From the NCBI GenBank assembly GCA_963921425.1, contig OY992836.1, positions 6,339,825-6,403,824 on the forward strand: a DNA stretch of 64,000 nucleotides, written 5' to 3'. The position numbers and the translations under genes were made by a program. Each line of letters starts with the position of its first letter. The stretch's first letter is position 1. Below, piece by piece: positions 1 through 11,300 of the stretch. This DNA is from Dryas octopetala. Its lineage: Eukaryota > Streptophyta > Magnoliopsida > Rosales > Rosaceae. The notes below the pieces were generated by a model. The model searched no databases, was not told where the DNA came from, and was given only the letters and a program-made list of their open reading frames with translations.

Positions 1-2594
1 GAGTCAAGCTCCTGCGAGTTCGGCAGCTGACCCTTCTGCTTGATTGAAGCGGCGTAGCACGACCGAGCCGAGCACTGGTCTCCCTGAATGATGATGCAGT
101 CGTCGCCCACCGGACATTTGATGAGGAGGTTGGCGTAATGGACGATGCAGTCAAGGTCGACCAGAGCCGGTCTGCCCAGAATGATGTTGTAGGCTGACGG
201 CCGCTTGACGACAATGAAGTACGTCATGCAGGTCTTCTTGATCGGCCCCTTCCCGAGCGAAAGGGGAAGGTAGATGTGTCCGAGGGGCTGAACCACTTCT
301 CCCCCGAATCCGACCAAGGCAGGTGTATCGGTCTCCAGCTTATCCTCGCCGATGCCCATCTGCGCGAACGCAGAGTGGTAGAGGATGTTGACTGAGCTCC
401 CTCCGTCGACGAAGGAGCGCGCGATGGTTGTCCCGGCCACCTCAGCCACTATGACGACCGGATCATAGTGGGGGAAGATGATCTCGTTTGCCTCGTTTGG
501 CTCAAAGGTGACCGGTGCCCAGTCCTTCCGCTGTCTTTTGGAAGTGCTGGGCTGACCCGCCTGGATCGACAGGGACTCGTGAGCTTGAGCCGCCTGTCTG
601 ACATACTCCTTCTGGGATCGGTTCGAGTTCCCCACGAAGGTTGGTCCCCCCCCGATCGATCCGATGGCAGCATCCTGGACCTCGACGGTGTTGGTGGGCT
701 TCTTCGGCGCGGCCTTGGGTACCCTAGGCCCACCGGCCAGGAATTGATTGATCTTACCCGCCCGGGCAAGAGTCTCAATCCCGTCGCGGAGGGCGTAGCA
801 ATCACCCGTGACGTGGCCGTGATTGGAATGGTATTTGCAGAAGACGCCCTCCTTGATTTTGTCTGGGGGTGGTCCCTTGATCTCCCTTGCGACTGGGAGT
901 TGGTCCTTGACCTTGGAGTAGATTGTCTCCAGACCGGCGTTGAGGGGAGTGTACTCCGTGTACTGGACAAACTTGGGTCCCTTGCCCAGAAGTTGGCGTG
1001 GCTCCTCGGTCCTGGTCTTCTTGGATTGGACCTGGGGTTTGGGAGTTGCAACCTCTCCCTCCTTCCTCTTGGCCGAGGTCGGCCTGGGATTCAGGGCCTC
1101 CACCTGAGCATCCCACTCCTCAGCCCGCGCCCACTTAGTGGCTTCGGCAGAAAGCTCATCGTAAGTGGAGGGAGGATTCCTCATCAAGTGGGAGCGGAGT
1201 CCCCCGGCGTGCAGGCCTTGCATGAGGGCATTCTTAGCTGACCTATCGTCGCAATCGTCGCACTTCGTATATTCGATGTTGAAGCGGATCAGATAGGCCT
1301 TGAGGCTCTCCCCCTCCTGCTGCTTGATGAGCGACATATCGTTCAAGTTGTAGAGTCGTTCGGATACAACCCGATATCTCGCCAGGAAGGCCCTCCGGAG
1401 GTCGGAGAAGGAGTCGATGGAATTCGGTTGGAGGGTTCGGAACCAACCCCGAGCCGAGCCCTTCAAGGTCGAAGGGAAGATTCTGCACTTCGTGGCTTCA
1501 GATGCCTGGCGGGCCTCCATGGCGTATCTGAAGCTGTCAAGATGGTCGTAGGGATCCTTGGTCCCGTCATACTGATCCATCTTGGGGGGCTTGGTGTCGC
1601 GGGAGACCTCAGCATCCATGATTCTGCTGGTGTACGGGAGGGGAAGTTCCTCCCCGTGGTCGGCTCTACCGGTATACCCCCTGGAGACCTCGACATGTCC
1701 GAGCCGATCGTGGACGCTTCGGATTTGGTCCTGGACCAAAGTCCGAACAAGATTTTCCACATTGGGCGGGGTCGGCTCGGCCACATTCTCCCCTGAGCAC
1801 TCGGCCTGGTTGCCGAGCCTCTCGCTCACCGGCTGACGAGTGAGCCTCTCGCTCGCCGGTTGTCGATCCGACATGATCATGGTAGATCCCAGTCGGTCGC
1901 TCACTGATCGCCTCCCCGAGTGAGCTCCTGATGGGGAAGGATCCTGGCTGGCGATAGGGCCGAGTCTATTCCGAATCGGGCCCCTGGTTTCAGTTGAACC
2001 GGCCGGACTGTTGGCCCCCAATCTTGATTGGGCCGGGGGTCGTCGGTTTGTATTCGGGTCGGCACGGTTTCCGCCCGAATTCCTGGGGGCATGCTTCCCG
2101 AAAGCCGCCTGTTTTTGCTGAAGAAGACGGTGGGCGTTCAGGCATTCGGCCTGTTCGGCCGGGGGCATGTCTTCGAAGCCCGGGAAGACGTAATCAGGAT
2201 CCTGCCGATCGGTCTGGTCGTTCGGCTCGGCAGGAATGCTTTGCCGAGAAGGAGACGGTGAAAGGACCTCCTGCTCGGTTCGGGTCCGGCGTGATCGGAA
2301 ACCCGATCCCCCGCTGTTTTCAAGCTGAGCACGATGGCGCGCAAGTTCTCCGGCCAGCTCGGCCTGTTTTGCGAGCAGCTCATTATTCTGCTTCAGGAGT
2401 GCATTCTCAGCGGCCAGGTGTCGCTGACTCTCCTTAAGGAGTTTGTGAGCGGCTCGGATTTTGGAGGAACCTTTGGACTTTGGCGTCCTGGGGAGTTGTG
2501 CTCCCCTCGTTTTCTCAGGTGTCTCAGGCTGATGTTGTTCATCATTCTGAGACGCTCCTGAAGAAGAACTGGTGTCCCGAAAGATGGTAGTCAT
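1..2594 (-). CDS. Ty3/gypsy gag-protease polyprotein, 5' part, runs off left edge
   Basis: I read a frame from an ATG at 2594-2592 leftwards to position 1 and met no stop, about 864 codons. It is retroelement structural protein plus protease. The N-terminal third is polar and repetitive, with Q/E-rich heptad-like stretches and direct repeats of a SERL-type motif near 1810-1870. A Retrotrans_gag capsid domain follows (FPSTLKGSARGWF near 1440-1485). A zinc-knuckle-like CKYHSNHGHVTGDC motif lies near 810-850. A retropepsin-type segment ends the visible part: SFVDGGSSVNILY near 390-420, with D-G-G where D-T-G is classical, and AYNIILGRPAL near 170-200. Reverse transcriptase would lie outside the window. 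Layout and motifs suit a non-chromovirus plant lineage (Tat-like); this is inference. The frame is more GC-rich than its surroundings. It looks intact as far as seen. Confidence 0.85.
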   Translation of the reverse strand, partial: MTTIFRDTSSSSGASQNDEQHQPETPEKTRGAQLPRTPKSKGSSKIRAAHKLLKESQRHLAAENALLKQNNELLAKQAELAGELARHRAQLENSGGSGFRSRRTRTEQEVLSPSPSRQSIPAEPNDQTDRQDPDYVFPGFEDMPPAEQAECLNAHRLLQQKQAAFGKHAPRNSGGNRADPNTNRRPPAQSRLGANSPAGSTETRGPIRNRLGPIASQDPSPSGAHSGRRSVSDRLGSTMIMSDRQPASERLTRQPVSERLGNQAECSGENVAEPTPPNVENLVRTLVQDQIRSVHDRLGHVEVSRGYTGRADHGEELPLPYTSRIMDAEVSRDTKPPKMDQYDGTKDPYDHLDSFRYAMEARQASEATKCRIFPSTLKGSARGWFRTLQPNSIDSFSDLRRAFLARYRVVSERLYNLNDMSLIKQQEGESLKAYLIRFNIEYTKCDDCDDRSAKNALMQGLHAGGLRSHLMRNPPSTYDELSAEATKWARAEEWDAQVEALNPRPTSAKRKEGEVATPKPQVQSKKTRTEEPRQLLGKGPKFVQYTEYTPLNAGLETIYSKVKDQLPVAREIKGPPPDKIKEGVFCKYHSNHGHVTGDCYALRDGIETLARAGKINQFLAGGPRVPKAAPKKPTNTVEVQDAAIGSIGGGPTFVGNSNRSQKEYVRQAAQAHESLSIQAGQPSTSKRQRKDWAPVTFEPNEANEIIFPHYDPVVIVAEVAGTTIARSFVDGGSSVNILYHSAFAQMGIGEDKLETDTPALVGFGGEVVQPLGHIYLPLSLGKGPIKKTCMTYFIVVKRPSAYNIILGRPALVDLDCIVHYANLLIKCPVGDDCIIIQGDQCSARSCYAASIKQKGQLPNSQELD

Positions 2595-2655
2595 GATGAC
2601 TTGCGTGAAGGAAGAGCTTAGCGTTTGCGGTGATGAACACAACGGCTGAAGTCAG

Positions 2656-2673
2656 TTCCCACAGACGGCGCCA
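2656..2673 (-). other. Primer-binding site of the gypsy element
   Basis: Read on the minus strand, TGGCGCCGTCTGTGGGAA begins three bases inside the LTR end. It is the usual plant gypsy primer-binding form, beginning TGGCGCC, complementary to a tRNA 3' end. The exact tRNA was not determined. Its place between the LTR and the gag ATG supports the orientation. Confidence 0.75.
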
Positions 2674-2676
2674 ATC

Positions 2677-3743
2677 TGTTGATGCAAATTCTCGTAAGGT
2701 AGATGCAACAACTTAGATATGCTGATCTGGCTGATCAAGTGCTTCGCTGGATGATGAAGTGGATGCTGGTTGAGATCTTCCTGTAGACGAAAACAAGATC
2801 AAAGGAGATGGACCGGTGTGGTACCAGCCAAACACACTCCGATGATGAAATCAGTGGTGGTGTTTGATGGTGGATGAGGAAGAACAAAGGAAGAACTTGG
2901 GAGAATGGGAAGAACAAGGCAAATGTTCTGGGTTATTCTCAGCAAGTTGGGTAGGCTCTTTTCTGGATGGGAATGCAAGTGTTTTTGCGTGTATATTTTT
3001 AGATTGCTAGATGCCTCATTTTGTGCATATGTGGTGCCTTATATAGGCAAAGGAAGACTTAATGATTAAGTTACCTGCATGTCAATGAATGGTTGCCAGA
3101 GACCCACGCACCTGGTCAGACCTAGTTGCATGCTCAGCTGCTTGCTTCCTCAGCATTCAATGCTGTATTGAATGCTCCATTAAATGCAAAGTTAGAAGGT
3201 TCAGGTAGACTGCTCCAACATTCATGAATGCAGGCCTGATATTCTATCTGTCAGAAAAATGTGTCAGGTGCATTTAAGTGTGGCGGTTCGTCCCAGCGTG
3301 ATCTCCCTGGGAATGGCGGTGGAGAGCCGAGCCGAGCCGAGCCGAACACATGTTTTCATGTGAAGACACGAAGTTCATGTGTGGTCGGATTGGACACGGG
3401 ATTCCAGGCCGAGCCGGTCCCATAGACTGGGGGTCTTTCCGAGCCCTAACTGGTCGACGCCAGAACCCGAAAGGAAACCATCTCCTGTGCCGATCCGAGC
3501 CGAACCGGGATGATCATGGGAGGATGGACACTCGATCCCTTGGGAGATCATCGGTTCGGCTCGAACCGAACTTGGAGGACCCGGCATGGAGATCCGGTCC
3601 GAGCTGGTAGAGGCGATGCTGAGTGGTGATGACGTGGAGGTCAAAGTTTTGACCACTGAGAGTCAACTCCGAGGTGGATGTTGACCAGCCACGTGTCGAG
3701 CTGTGATTAGCTGTTCGGATTGATGTGGATTTTCCCACAAACA
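2677..3743 (-). mobile_element. 5' LTR of the Ty3/gypsy element
   Basis: About 1067 bp, bounded by TG and CA on the minus strand: it starts TGTTTGTGGGAAAA at 3743 and ends ...CATCAACA at 2677, next to the primer-binding site. A TATA-type box (CTATATAAGG on the minus strand, near 3038-3046) suits an LTR promoter. A short GAGCC tandem run lies at 3323-3345. The second LTR and the target duplication partner are outside the window. The candidate duplicated target starts at 3744 (ttaag) and cannot be tested here. Confidence 0.75.
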
Positions 3744-3804
3744 TTAAGGATTCAAGGCATCACGTATCCTTTCTTGAGCCTTTGTAGGAGAGAATTTCCA
3801 TTTT

Positions 3805-3855
<51 letters not shown>

Positions 3856-5924
3856 CTACCATTAAAAGCCATTATTTCCTATGAAGTCACTTTTCTAGGC
3901 TAGGATTTGATGTGATCATTTTATATGAAAGAATTTATTTTATTCTATGAAGTCACTCGATTTGGTGTATGTATTTATTAGAAAAGTTACGAACTTCACT
4001 TGTGAATTGCAATTGTGAATTGCTTCAATTGTGAATTGCTTCATAGATCTGTTATCTCATCATTTTTTTTTTCTTTTAGAACCTCCCTGTATGAAATCAA
4101 CACAATGAGATATGGTATGAGTTCACTAATATCGTTGTTTATCAGATCTGACATCTATTTTAAGATTCTCACTCAATTCTATTGATTTTTTTTTCTTCTC
4201 CACTGATTGTTTTTTAGATTTGATTTGAAGAAATACCAGTTAGATATGAGTTTGTTCATCAAAAGATAAACTAGCTGCAACCACTTTAGATGGTGTTGTA
4301 GCCAATTTTTTGTTGACTTGTCATCCATTTTGTCGACATGAGGAGTTTTTTTTTTGTTCAAATACTGAGGGGTATTCTGTTCTTAAAATGGCCAAAGAGT
4401 TATGAAATGAAACACATTTCTCATCAATGCTATAAAAATAACTCGGCTACTAAAATGAGTGATTTTATAAAATTGCCCAAATTGTTTTTCTAATCTTTTT
4501 AGTGAATAAAAGAAAACCCCATTGTCAAGAGGCTAGTAAAATAAAAGAAAAAAAACTCCTTGAATTAATTCAATTTTGATGACGTGAATGGCAAAAATAT
4601 AAAACACGTCACGTGCTGTTTTGCAACAACTTTTGTTATAGACACATGTTCTTGCTGATCCTCACCACTTAAGGCAGTCTCAGCTCTCCGACCGTCAAAG
4701 AGTAGAGACGACATGCAGATGCAAGCTTTAGTAATCGATGCAAGGTTTTTTTTTTTTTTTAAGTAAATGATTTTAAAGTCCATTTTACAACCTTTAGTCA
4801 TAAATAAACCCACCTAAAAGGTTGCAGTGACAAAGAAGTTCAACTTTTGACAAATAAGCCCACGTTGTAACAGGTTCTGTGTTTTTGGTGCCGAGCGTGT
4901 TTTTTTTTCTTTTTTGAAACTAGGCAGATTTCTACTATCGAACATTGACAATTAGTAATAGTCATTCAATAAGTATCATTTATGCAGTTTTAAATAGTCA
5001 TTATCGAGCAATCAACTCATTAAAGTGGATTGGTCTGTCTCCGTATTTTTGCAAGTAGATCGTTCAATCATGGGCTTTTATGTTTAGGACTTAAAAAAAA
5101 TTCCTTTTTTTTTTTTTTGGGTAGGATTATTGTTTTGGTAATTCCATGTTATCCAAAAGAAACCTGTTACCTACAAAAATCACGGCAAGACAGGCCGAGA
5201 AATCTGTTTAGAACACTAGTAATCCTTTTAAATGATTGCGGGTGTGCCACTGCTTGGCCAAGATAGTCGGTACGCAGAATGTGATGTTGGTTACTTTGTA
5301 TCAAACTTCTTATCTCGCGCAGTGAACTAACTTACTTCTTATCAAACAATTGTGCGGCGAGTAAAGAACAACTACCTCGCCTAGGTTCAATTGCCTTGAT
5401 CCTCAAAGACTTTACTCACTTGGTGATACAATGACTGTATGCTCAAAATTAAAGATACGATGAATGACAACTTGTGAAACTAGGTGTAAAGAAAAATAAT
5501 GGACTTTGATGAAAAATGTGTGAGTAATCTGATTATCACGAAATTGGGTAACAATTGTAGTTTTAATAACAAATCTCATAATAAAAAGTCATGAAAGAAA
5601 AGGATTAAACCAATAAAAATAGATACTAAGAACAATGAAATCCTAGCAGAGCTTAAAACAAAGGGAAAAGTTTTTTTGAGAGCTTGAAGAACTTGAGAAA
5701 TCAAGATGCTTAATCTGAGACTTGTGTTGGGTTGGGTTGAATGCGTTGAGAGAGAGCTTTTCTTCATCTGATGCCTCATATTTATAATGATCAAGGCCCC
5801 AAGTCTTCATGAAAACCTTCTTCAAGTTGCATTAGGACTCCTCTTTCTTTCCTTCCAAGACTTGCCTACATTGAATTCCTAGCTCACCAAGGATTCTCGG
5901 CACAACTGGATTTCAACTAATAAT
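3744..5924. other. AT-rich intergenic DNA, no gene seen
   Basis: No convincing coding frame. An (AG)n run lies at 3809-3852. The segment near 4740-4905 (poly-T, then a stretch ending in a GGTGCCGAGCG motif) is a dispersed repeat whose inverted relative occurs near 14655-14800. Confidence 0.6.
3809..3852. repeat. (AG)n microsatellite, about 22 units
   Basis: Uninterrupted AG dinucleotides, 65 bp beyond the gypsy LTR. Confidence 0.95.
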
Positions 5925-6023
5925 AAGGGGTGGAAAGAAGGTTTATTGTGTGAGTGTTTGAGTTGATATATCAAATTAAGGGTATTATAGGAATAATAAG
6001 GGGTGTAAAGAGTGTTTTAATAT

Positions 6024-6466
6024 GAGAGCTGTTATTTGCACACTTTTTTTTTTTTGCACACCCCTTTCACACTTTTTCTCACTTCACACCTCTACACTCC
6101 TCTCACTTTTGAAATTTCTCATATACACACCCCTCCAATTACCTAAATACCCCAATTCATTAATCTTAACAAATTTCTCTTACACAGCTCACCTAATCCA
6201 TTCAAACAATACGCACACACTCTCTTTTTCTCTCTCTTTTCCCACCCCTACCATTTCTCTTCTTTTTCTTCTTCTTCTTCCCCCCACTCGCAACAACCCA
6301 CCCCACCTTCTCCCCGCATGCACCAGCCACCACCTTCTTCTATCTCTCCTCTCAACTGCTTTTATCTCTCTTCTTTTTTTTTTTTTAAGTTTTCTTTTCT
6401 CCGGCGATGGTGAGCTAACTGGAGAAGCAGCTGTGGATTGGGCAGGAAAGAGAGGGGGTGGGAAGG

Positions 6467-6499
<33 letters not shown>

Positions 6500-6858
6500 G
6501 GGGTGGGGGAGGGAGGGAGGGAGGGAGGTGGTCGGGGTAGGGGGAAGAAAAAGAAGAGAAAGAGTGGGGGTGGGGAAACAGAGAGAAAGAGAAAGGGTCG
6601 GAGGAGTTGGGAGTTGAGAGTTGGCGCAGCTCAATGAAGAAGTGGGAAGGAGTGGGGGTGGGAAAGAAGAAGAAAGCTAAAACAAAAAAGTTGCAGACTT
6701 GCAAGAAGGAGGGGGTGTGTACGGGAGAAAAACACGGAGGAAGGATAAAAGAGAGGGAAAGAGGAGAGGGGTTGATGGTCTTTTGTCTTTGATTATTATT
6801 ATTTTTTTTTAATAAGGGTGTGCAAAAAGAAAAAAAAAAAGTGCAAATAGCAGCCCTC
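6024..6858. mobile_element. Non-autonomous TIR DNA transposon, 8-bp target duplication
   Basis: 835 bp. The left terminus reads GAGAGCTGTTATTTGCAC; the right terminus, reverse-complemented, reads GAGGGCTGCTATTTGCAC. Both lead into T-runs and GCACACCC, so the TIR is about 40 bp. TTTAATAT flanks both ends (6016-6023 and 6859-6866) and occurs once at the matching place in the two sister repeats near 7095 and 7320. An 8-bp duplication suits hAT; Mutator-like remains possible. The left half is C/T-rich, the right half G/A-rich. No transposase is visible. The long frames across it are low-complexity readings. Confidence 0.85.
6453..6540 (+). repeat. G-rich (GAGGGT)n / (GAGG)n tract
   Basis: Inside the 6024-6858 element. 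Six GGGTGA-like units are followed by GGGGGT and GGGA repeats. There are well over four G-runs of three or more with one- to three-base loops, so the plus strand could form G-quadruplexes. Confidence 0.9.
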
Positions 6859-7451
6859 TTTAATATTTTCTTTTCAAATTTAATGAGAGGTGTAAAAATA
6901 GGGTGGGTGAGAAAATAAGACAAGGAGGTGAGAATATAACCACTCAAAAACAAAAACGAAAAAAAAAAAAAATCGTGATGATTAGAAAACTAAAACGTAT
7001 TTAGAGGTGGAAAGAGTGTTTATTGAGTGAGTATTTGAGTTGGTATATCAAATTAAGAGTATTATAGGAATAATGAGAGGTGTAAAAAGTTTTAATATTT
7101 TTTTCAAATTTAATGGCGAGTGTAAAAATAAGGTGAGTAAGAAAATAAAACAAGGAGATGAGAATATAACCACCACTCAAAAACAAAAAAAAAAGTCAAG
7201 ATGATTATAAAACTAAAACGTATTTAGGGGTAGAAAAAGTGTTTATTGAGTGAGTGTTTGAGTTGATATATCAAATTAAGGGTATTATAGGAATAATGAA
7301 GGGTGTGAAAAGTGTTTTAATATTTTTTTCAAATTTAATGGGGGTGTAAAAATAAGATGGGTGGAAAAATAAGACAAGGGAGTGAGAATATAACCACTCA
7401 AAAACAAAAATGAAAATGAAAAAAAAGAATTAAGATGATTAGAAAACTAAA

Positions 7452-7810
7452 TGGCATGTTTACTAATCCGTAATCGAAATCAAATTCCTCCATAATAAGG
7501 AGTTGGATTCCGATTCTTGTGTTTATTAATCATATAAAAATAAAAATACAAGTAGGGCTCACATGATATCAGGAATTTAATTCCTTATTTTGGAGGAATT
7601 CAATTCCTTATTTTTTTCCGATTATACTCTCACATTATTAACTAGCATATAAAATAATTTTTTTAAAATAAGTACATTTTAGTAATCAAATGCTCATATG
7701 ATATCATTTCTACTTTGATTCCAGATAGTTTAGTAAACAATTTTAATGAGAATCCAATTCATTCTCAATCAAATTCCTCCTAACTCGTTTACAGATTAGT
7801 AAACATATCA
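7452..7810. mobile_element. MITE, 359 bp, TIR TGGCATGTTTACTAATC
   Basis: Left end TGGCATGTTTACTAATCCGT; right end, reverse-complemented, TGATATGTTTACTAATCTGT. It interrupts the third sister repeat: AAAACTAAA on the left and TAAAACGTATTTAG on the right overlap by TAAA relative to the uninterrupted copies near 6985 and 7210. The duplication is thus 3-4 bp, which could be a TAA-type (PIF/Harbinger-like) target. Superfamily is uncertain. Confidence 0.75.
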
Positions 7811-7823
7811 TAAAACGTATTTA

Positions 7824-8371
7824 GGAGACTATGAATTAATGACCCTTTTTCAAAAGATTGACTGAAGTTTGACTGCTATAATTATTGTAGGAAATTCTAA
7901 AAGCATTTACATATTTTCTTTTTATTAAAAAAAAAAAAACGGAATAAGCATTTAAATACTTGCCGAAATTTAAAGCCTCAGTTGGATTTGACCTTGAGAG
8001 TTGGTGGGTTGGGATTGGAACTCGGAATTCAGCACTATCAAATTTCCGAATTTAACAAGAGCGAACTACTCCGTCAAGGGTCATTTTGGTCCTTACAATT
8101 GCGAACGGCTAAAATGTAAGGAACTCAGACCACTCCAGAAGGGTGCGCACGTTAATTCCATGCGCCCAAGCAGCTGACATTAGCACATCCCAATAACATC
8201 TGTCCACGTCACCAACCACAGCCTAGCCCCTCCTTCCCTTTCTCTCTCTCTCCCGCGAGAGAGAGACATTTTGCAAAGACCACCAACAAATACAAAACTA
8301 AGTGCACCACTCTCGAGTCTTCTTCTCCTTCCTTCCACCACTACATTTTCGTTAATTCCAATTCTGCCCCT
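7824..8371. promoter_or_regulatory. Upstream region and probable 5' UTR of the ATXR5-like gene
   Basis: No gene. Close to the ATG lies a (CT)n run meeting (GA)n around CCCGCG (8241-8266), able to form a hairpin. TCTCCCGC at 8249-8256 is one base from the E2F-type site TTTCCCGC. ATXR5/6 genes are known E2F targets, but this match is weak. The transcription start is not visible. Confidence 0.35.
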
Positions 8372-11300
8372 ATGGCTCCAGCCACCACGTTCTCGGCGGC
8401 GGCGGCGGCTCCAGCTCAGCGGCTCATCCGCTTCAACCGGCGCACCTCGGCGCCGCGCCGCCCATCGCCGCCTGCCTCGCCTCCTCCGAAGAAGGTGAAG
8501 CCGCTGGCGGAGGTAATGGCGAAGGCGCGATTCACCGTGGTGGAGCGAGCCGACTACAGCGACGTCAGCTGCGAGCAATGCGGCTCCGGCGACCGAGCCG
8601 ACGAGCTGCTCCTCTGCGACAAATGCGATAAAGGATTCCACATGAAATGCCTGAGGCCGATCGTCGCCATTGTTCCGATTGGATCCTGGCTCTGTCCCAA
8701 GTGCTCCGGACACAGAAGAGTAAGAAGTAGGGGACTTTTTTTTATCTTGTTTTTGTTTTTGTTTTCAATGTGTTTATGTTTTCCTTGTTTCCCGTGTTTT
8801 ATTTATTCTTTTTTTTTTGTTTGTTGTAATGTAGGTTTCTCGCAGAGAAAGATTATCGATTTCTTTCGGATTCAGAAATGTAGTGATGCCAAAAAGAAAT
8901 GTGCCTCTCCTCAAGGTAAAGTTTGGTACAATATCGTACGTTATGGTGATTGTGGTGGTCGACATTGCGATTCATATAGCTTTTGTTATCGATTTCTCGT
9001 AGTTCTTGTTCCTATGGTTGATACTCATTATTTGTGTAGAATTTGTTTAAAGCTTCATGAAACAATTTTAGCCATTATAGTAAGGCCAATTAAGATGAAA
9101 GGCAATGAGAAATTGATCATAGAATTTGTATGAAAGTGAAATCGAAATTAGGATGTGTCAAGAAGATAATTTATTTGAAGAATATCATAAACAAAATCGA
9201 GTTCATGGAATGTCATCAACAAAAGTGATAAATTTTTGTTGGCTTTCTAGAATTATAGAAAACTTTTGTTGTTAGAATGTGGGTTAACTGTTGTGTTATA
9301 TTCTAACAAAAATGTCATAACATTTTGTTAACAATCTATTGTTAGAGTTTTGGTAAGGGCTAGATGTTCTCATAGGACTTAAAAGGGTATCTCCTAACTT
9401 GGAATACTTTATACTTTTTGGAGTGCTATTTCCTGAGTATACAGGGATTTCACACATAGTGTCCATAATGTCCATTTATTATCACTCCTTACCAAATCTG
9501 CGAGAAATCAAATTGATCCTGCAGAATCTCTGCAGTTAATTCATAATTAAATAAGCAATAAATCTATGTTGTGACATGACCGCAATTGTCGGACGATGAA
9601 TGATCTAACAATAGCTCCACGTAACCAACTTTAATTGAAGATTATTTAGTAAAACAGGTGGATTGTTGGGCCTCATAACTTGTTTGGCTCGTGCCATACG
9701 AACTCCAAAGATGTTGCTACCTTCATGGTGCTTGTGGATAATGCTTGAATTTTAGAAGTAATGGGTTAAAGTTTATCTGCACTTAGCATTCATAATTTTG
9801 AGGCTATATACTTAGCATTCATAATATGAGGCTAAAACTTTTGGCGTAAATTTTATGAATGAAAGATGTCATCTTTATGCCTTTTTACATTGACATAACC
9901 ACAATAATTTTAGTAGTTGTATATGTATAGACAGATGTGTGCTTAAAATAACATTATGGCATGTATGTAATCCTTTAAATGACAACGGAATGTGTCAAAA
10001 TGGAATATAAAGTGTTCTACTCAAATTTTTTATATTTTGATCTAAATAATTCTAGAAGTCAGTGTATGATCTTGGATCATAAACTGATATGCCATAGAGC
10101 AAGGAGACTTTCCAAGGGTGAGACTTACAACTAACAACAGTCTCTGCTATATTCATTATATGAAGTTATAACTCCTGCATAACCAATGTTCAAATTGCTC
10201 TAGACAATAAAGTCCTTTGCCGAAAATATTAAAGAACAAAGAGGAATGCTTTCCTCCGATGTGCTATCTCCATCCCAAATAAATTAGCATGGAAATAAAC
10301 CATTCGTGTAGGATTCAATTGCATATGATACTGTCAGGAATTAACCATGGATTGGGACTTGTCTAGTTTCTGACTTAAATTTCATGTAAGCTGCTGCTGC
10401 TTATGATAGCTCATAGTCTATCAGAAATGCTAGTCTCATTGAGCATAGTTAAAGGTGAACATGCCATGGTTGGTGTGGTTACATAAGCTTGGAATCAAGA
10501 CCTATCCTATTGCTAACCTAGGAAGCACCTATAGGAATAAAAGGTATAATTACAACGGTACGCCAATACTTGAAAGGTTCGGATATGATACGTTGGGGAT
10601 ACGTGAACTAAATAGTAAAAGAATATTTATTCATATGCACAATTGCATCAATTATTGTTTCAAAAGATAAATAAGCACCTAATGTACATAAAAAATGTTC
10701 GGGAAAAATAGTAGTAACAAAAAACAAAAGAGTGCATTCACATTATATCCCCCAACAGAGAGAGGGGGGGGGGGGGGGGGGGTGTGGTTCAATTTCATGC
10801 ATTTACCTTTATATGGCCCTTCAACATTTGAAAATAGAAAAATAGACCCTACTTTTATTAAGTTAACACAAGAAACATGTTAATTATACAATTTAAGTCC
10901 ATATTCTATTTTAAGAGAAAAAAAAAAAGGTGATCCAAATGTATATTGGAAGTATCCTTGTTGTATTGAGGGTGTATCCTTGCATATGCCCGCTGTTTCC
11001 AAAAAGGACAAAAAAATGTTTCTACTTATATGTACGTATCCTATATCCATGTTTCATGGTTGCTAACCCACTAACATATAACAATTACCTATTGAAAATG
11101 TTAAGTACTTACAAGAAAGGGGGAAAAAAAAAACAGCTATTAAAAGTTAGCTTAGATTTTTCTATGTAAGATGATTTGATCAAACAAAATTTAACTATCT
11201 CACTATTATATAAGGTTTAAGTTCCCTCGATGTATCCATCGTATTAAAATTCTAGTGATTTATTGTTTCTCTTCTTAAAAGTCTTATTTTCTTTCTTCTT

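Larger units (their letters stand above)
5925..7823. repeat. Three tandem copies of a ~220 bp AT-rich repeat, two interrupted by insertions
   Basis: Each copy runs from a GGGGTGGAAAGAGTG-like start, through a ATATCAAATTAAG segment and CAAATTTAATG, to AAAACTAAAACGTATTTAG. Copy 1 (about 5925-7005) is split by the element at 6024-6858. Copy 2 (about 7006-7227) is uninterrupted. Copy 3 (about 7228-7823) is split near its end by the element at 7452-7810. The copies serve as empty sites for each other's insertions. Origin of the repeat itself is unknown. Confidence 0.85.

Noticed and set aside
449..1786. Several short minus- and plus-strand frames in the gypsy region
   Set aside because: They are out of frame with the single continuous gag-protease frame, which explains the whole region.
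6022..6953. Long frames on both strands (170-250 aa)
   Set aside because: Low-complexity readings of C/T- and G/A-rich halves of a transposon; no domain.
8180..8713. 177-codon minus-strand frame
   Set aside because: Antisense of the GC-rich first exon of the ATXR5-like gene.
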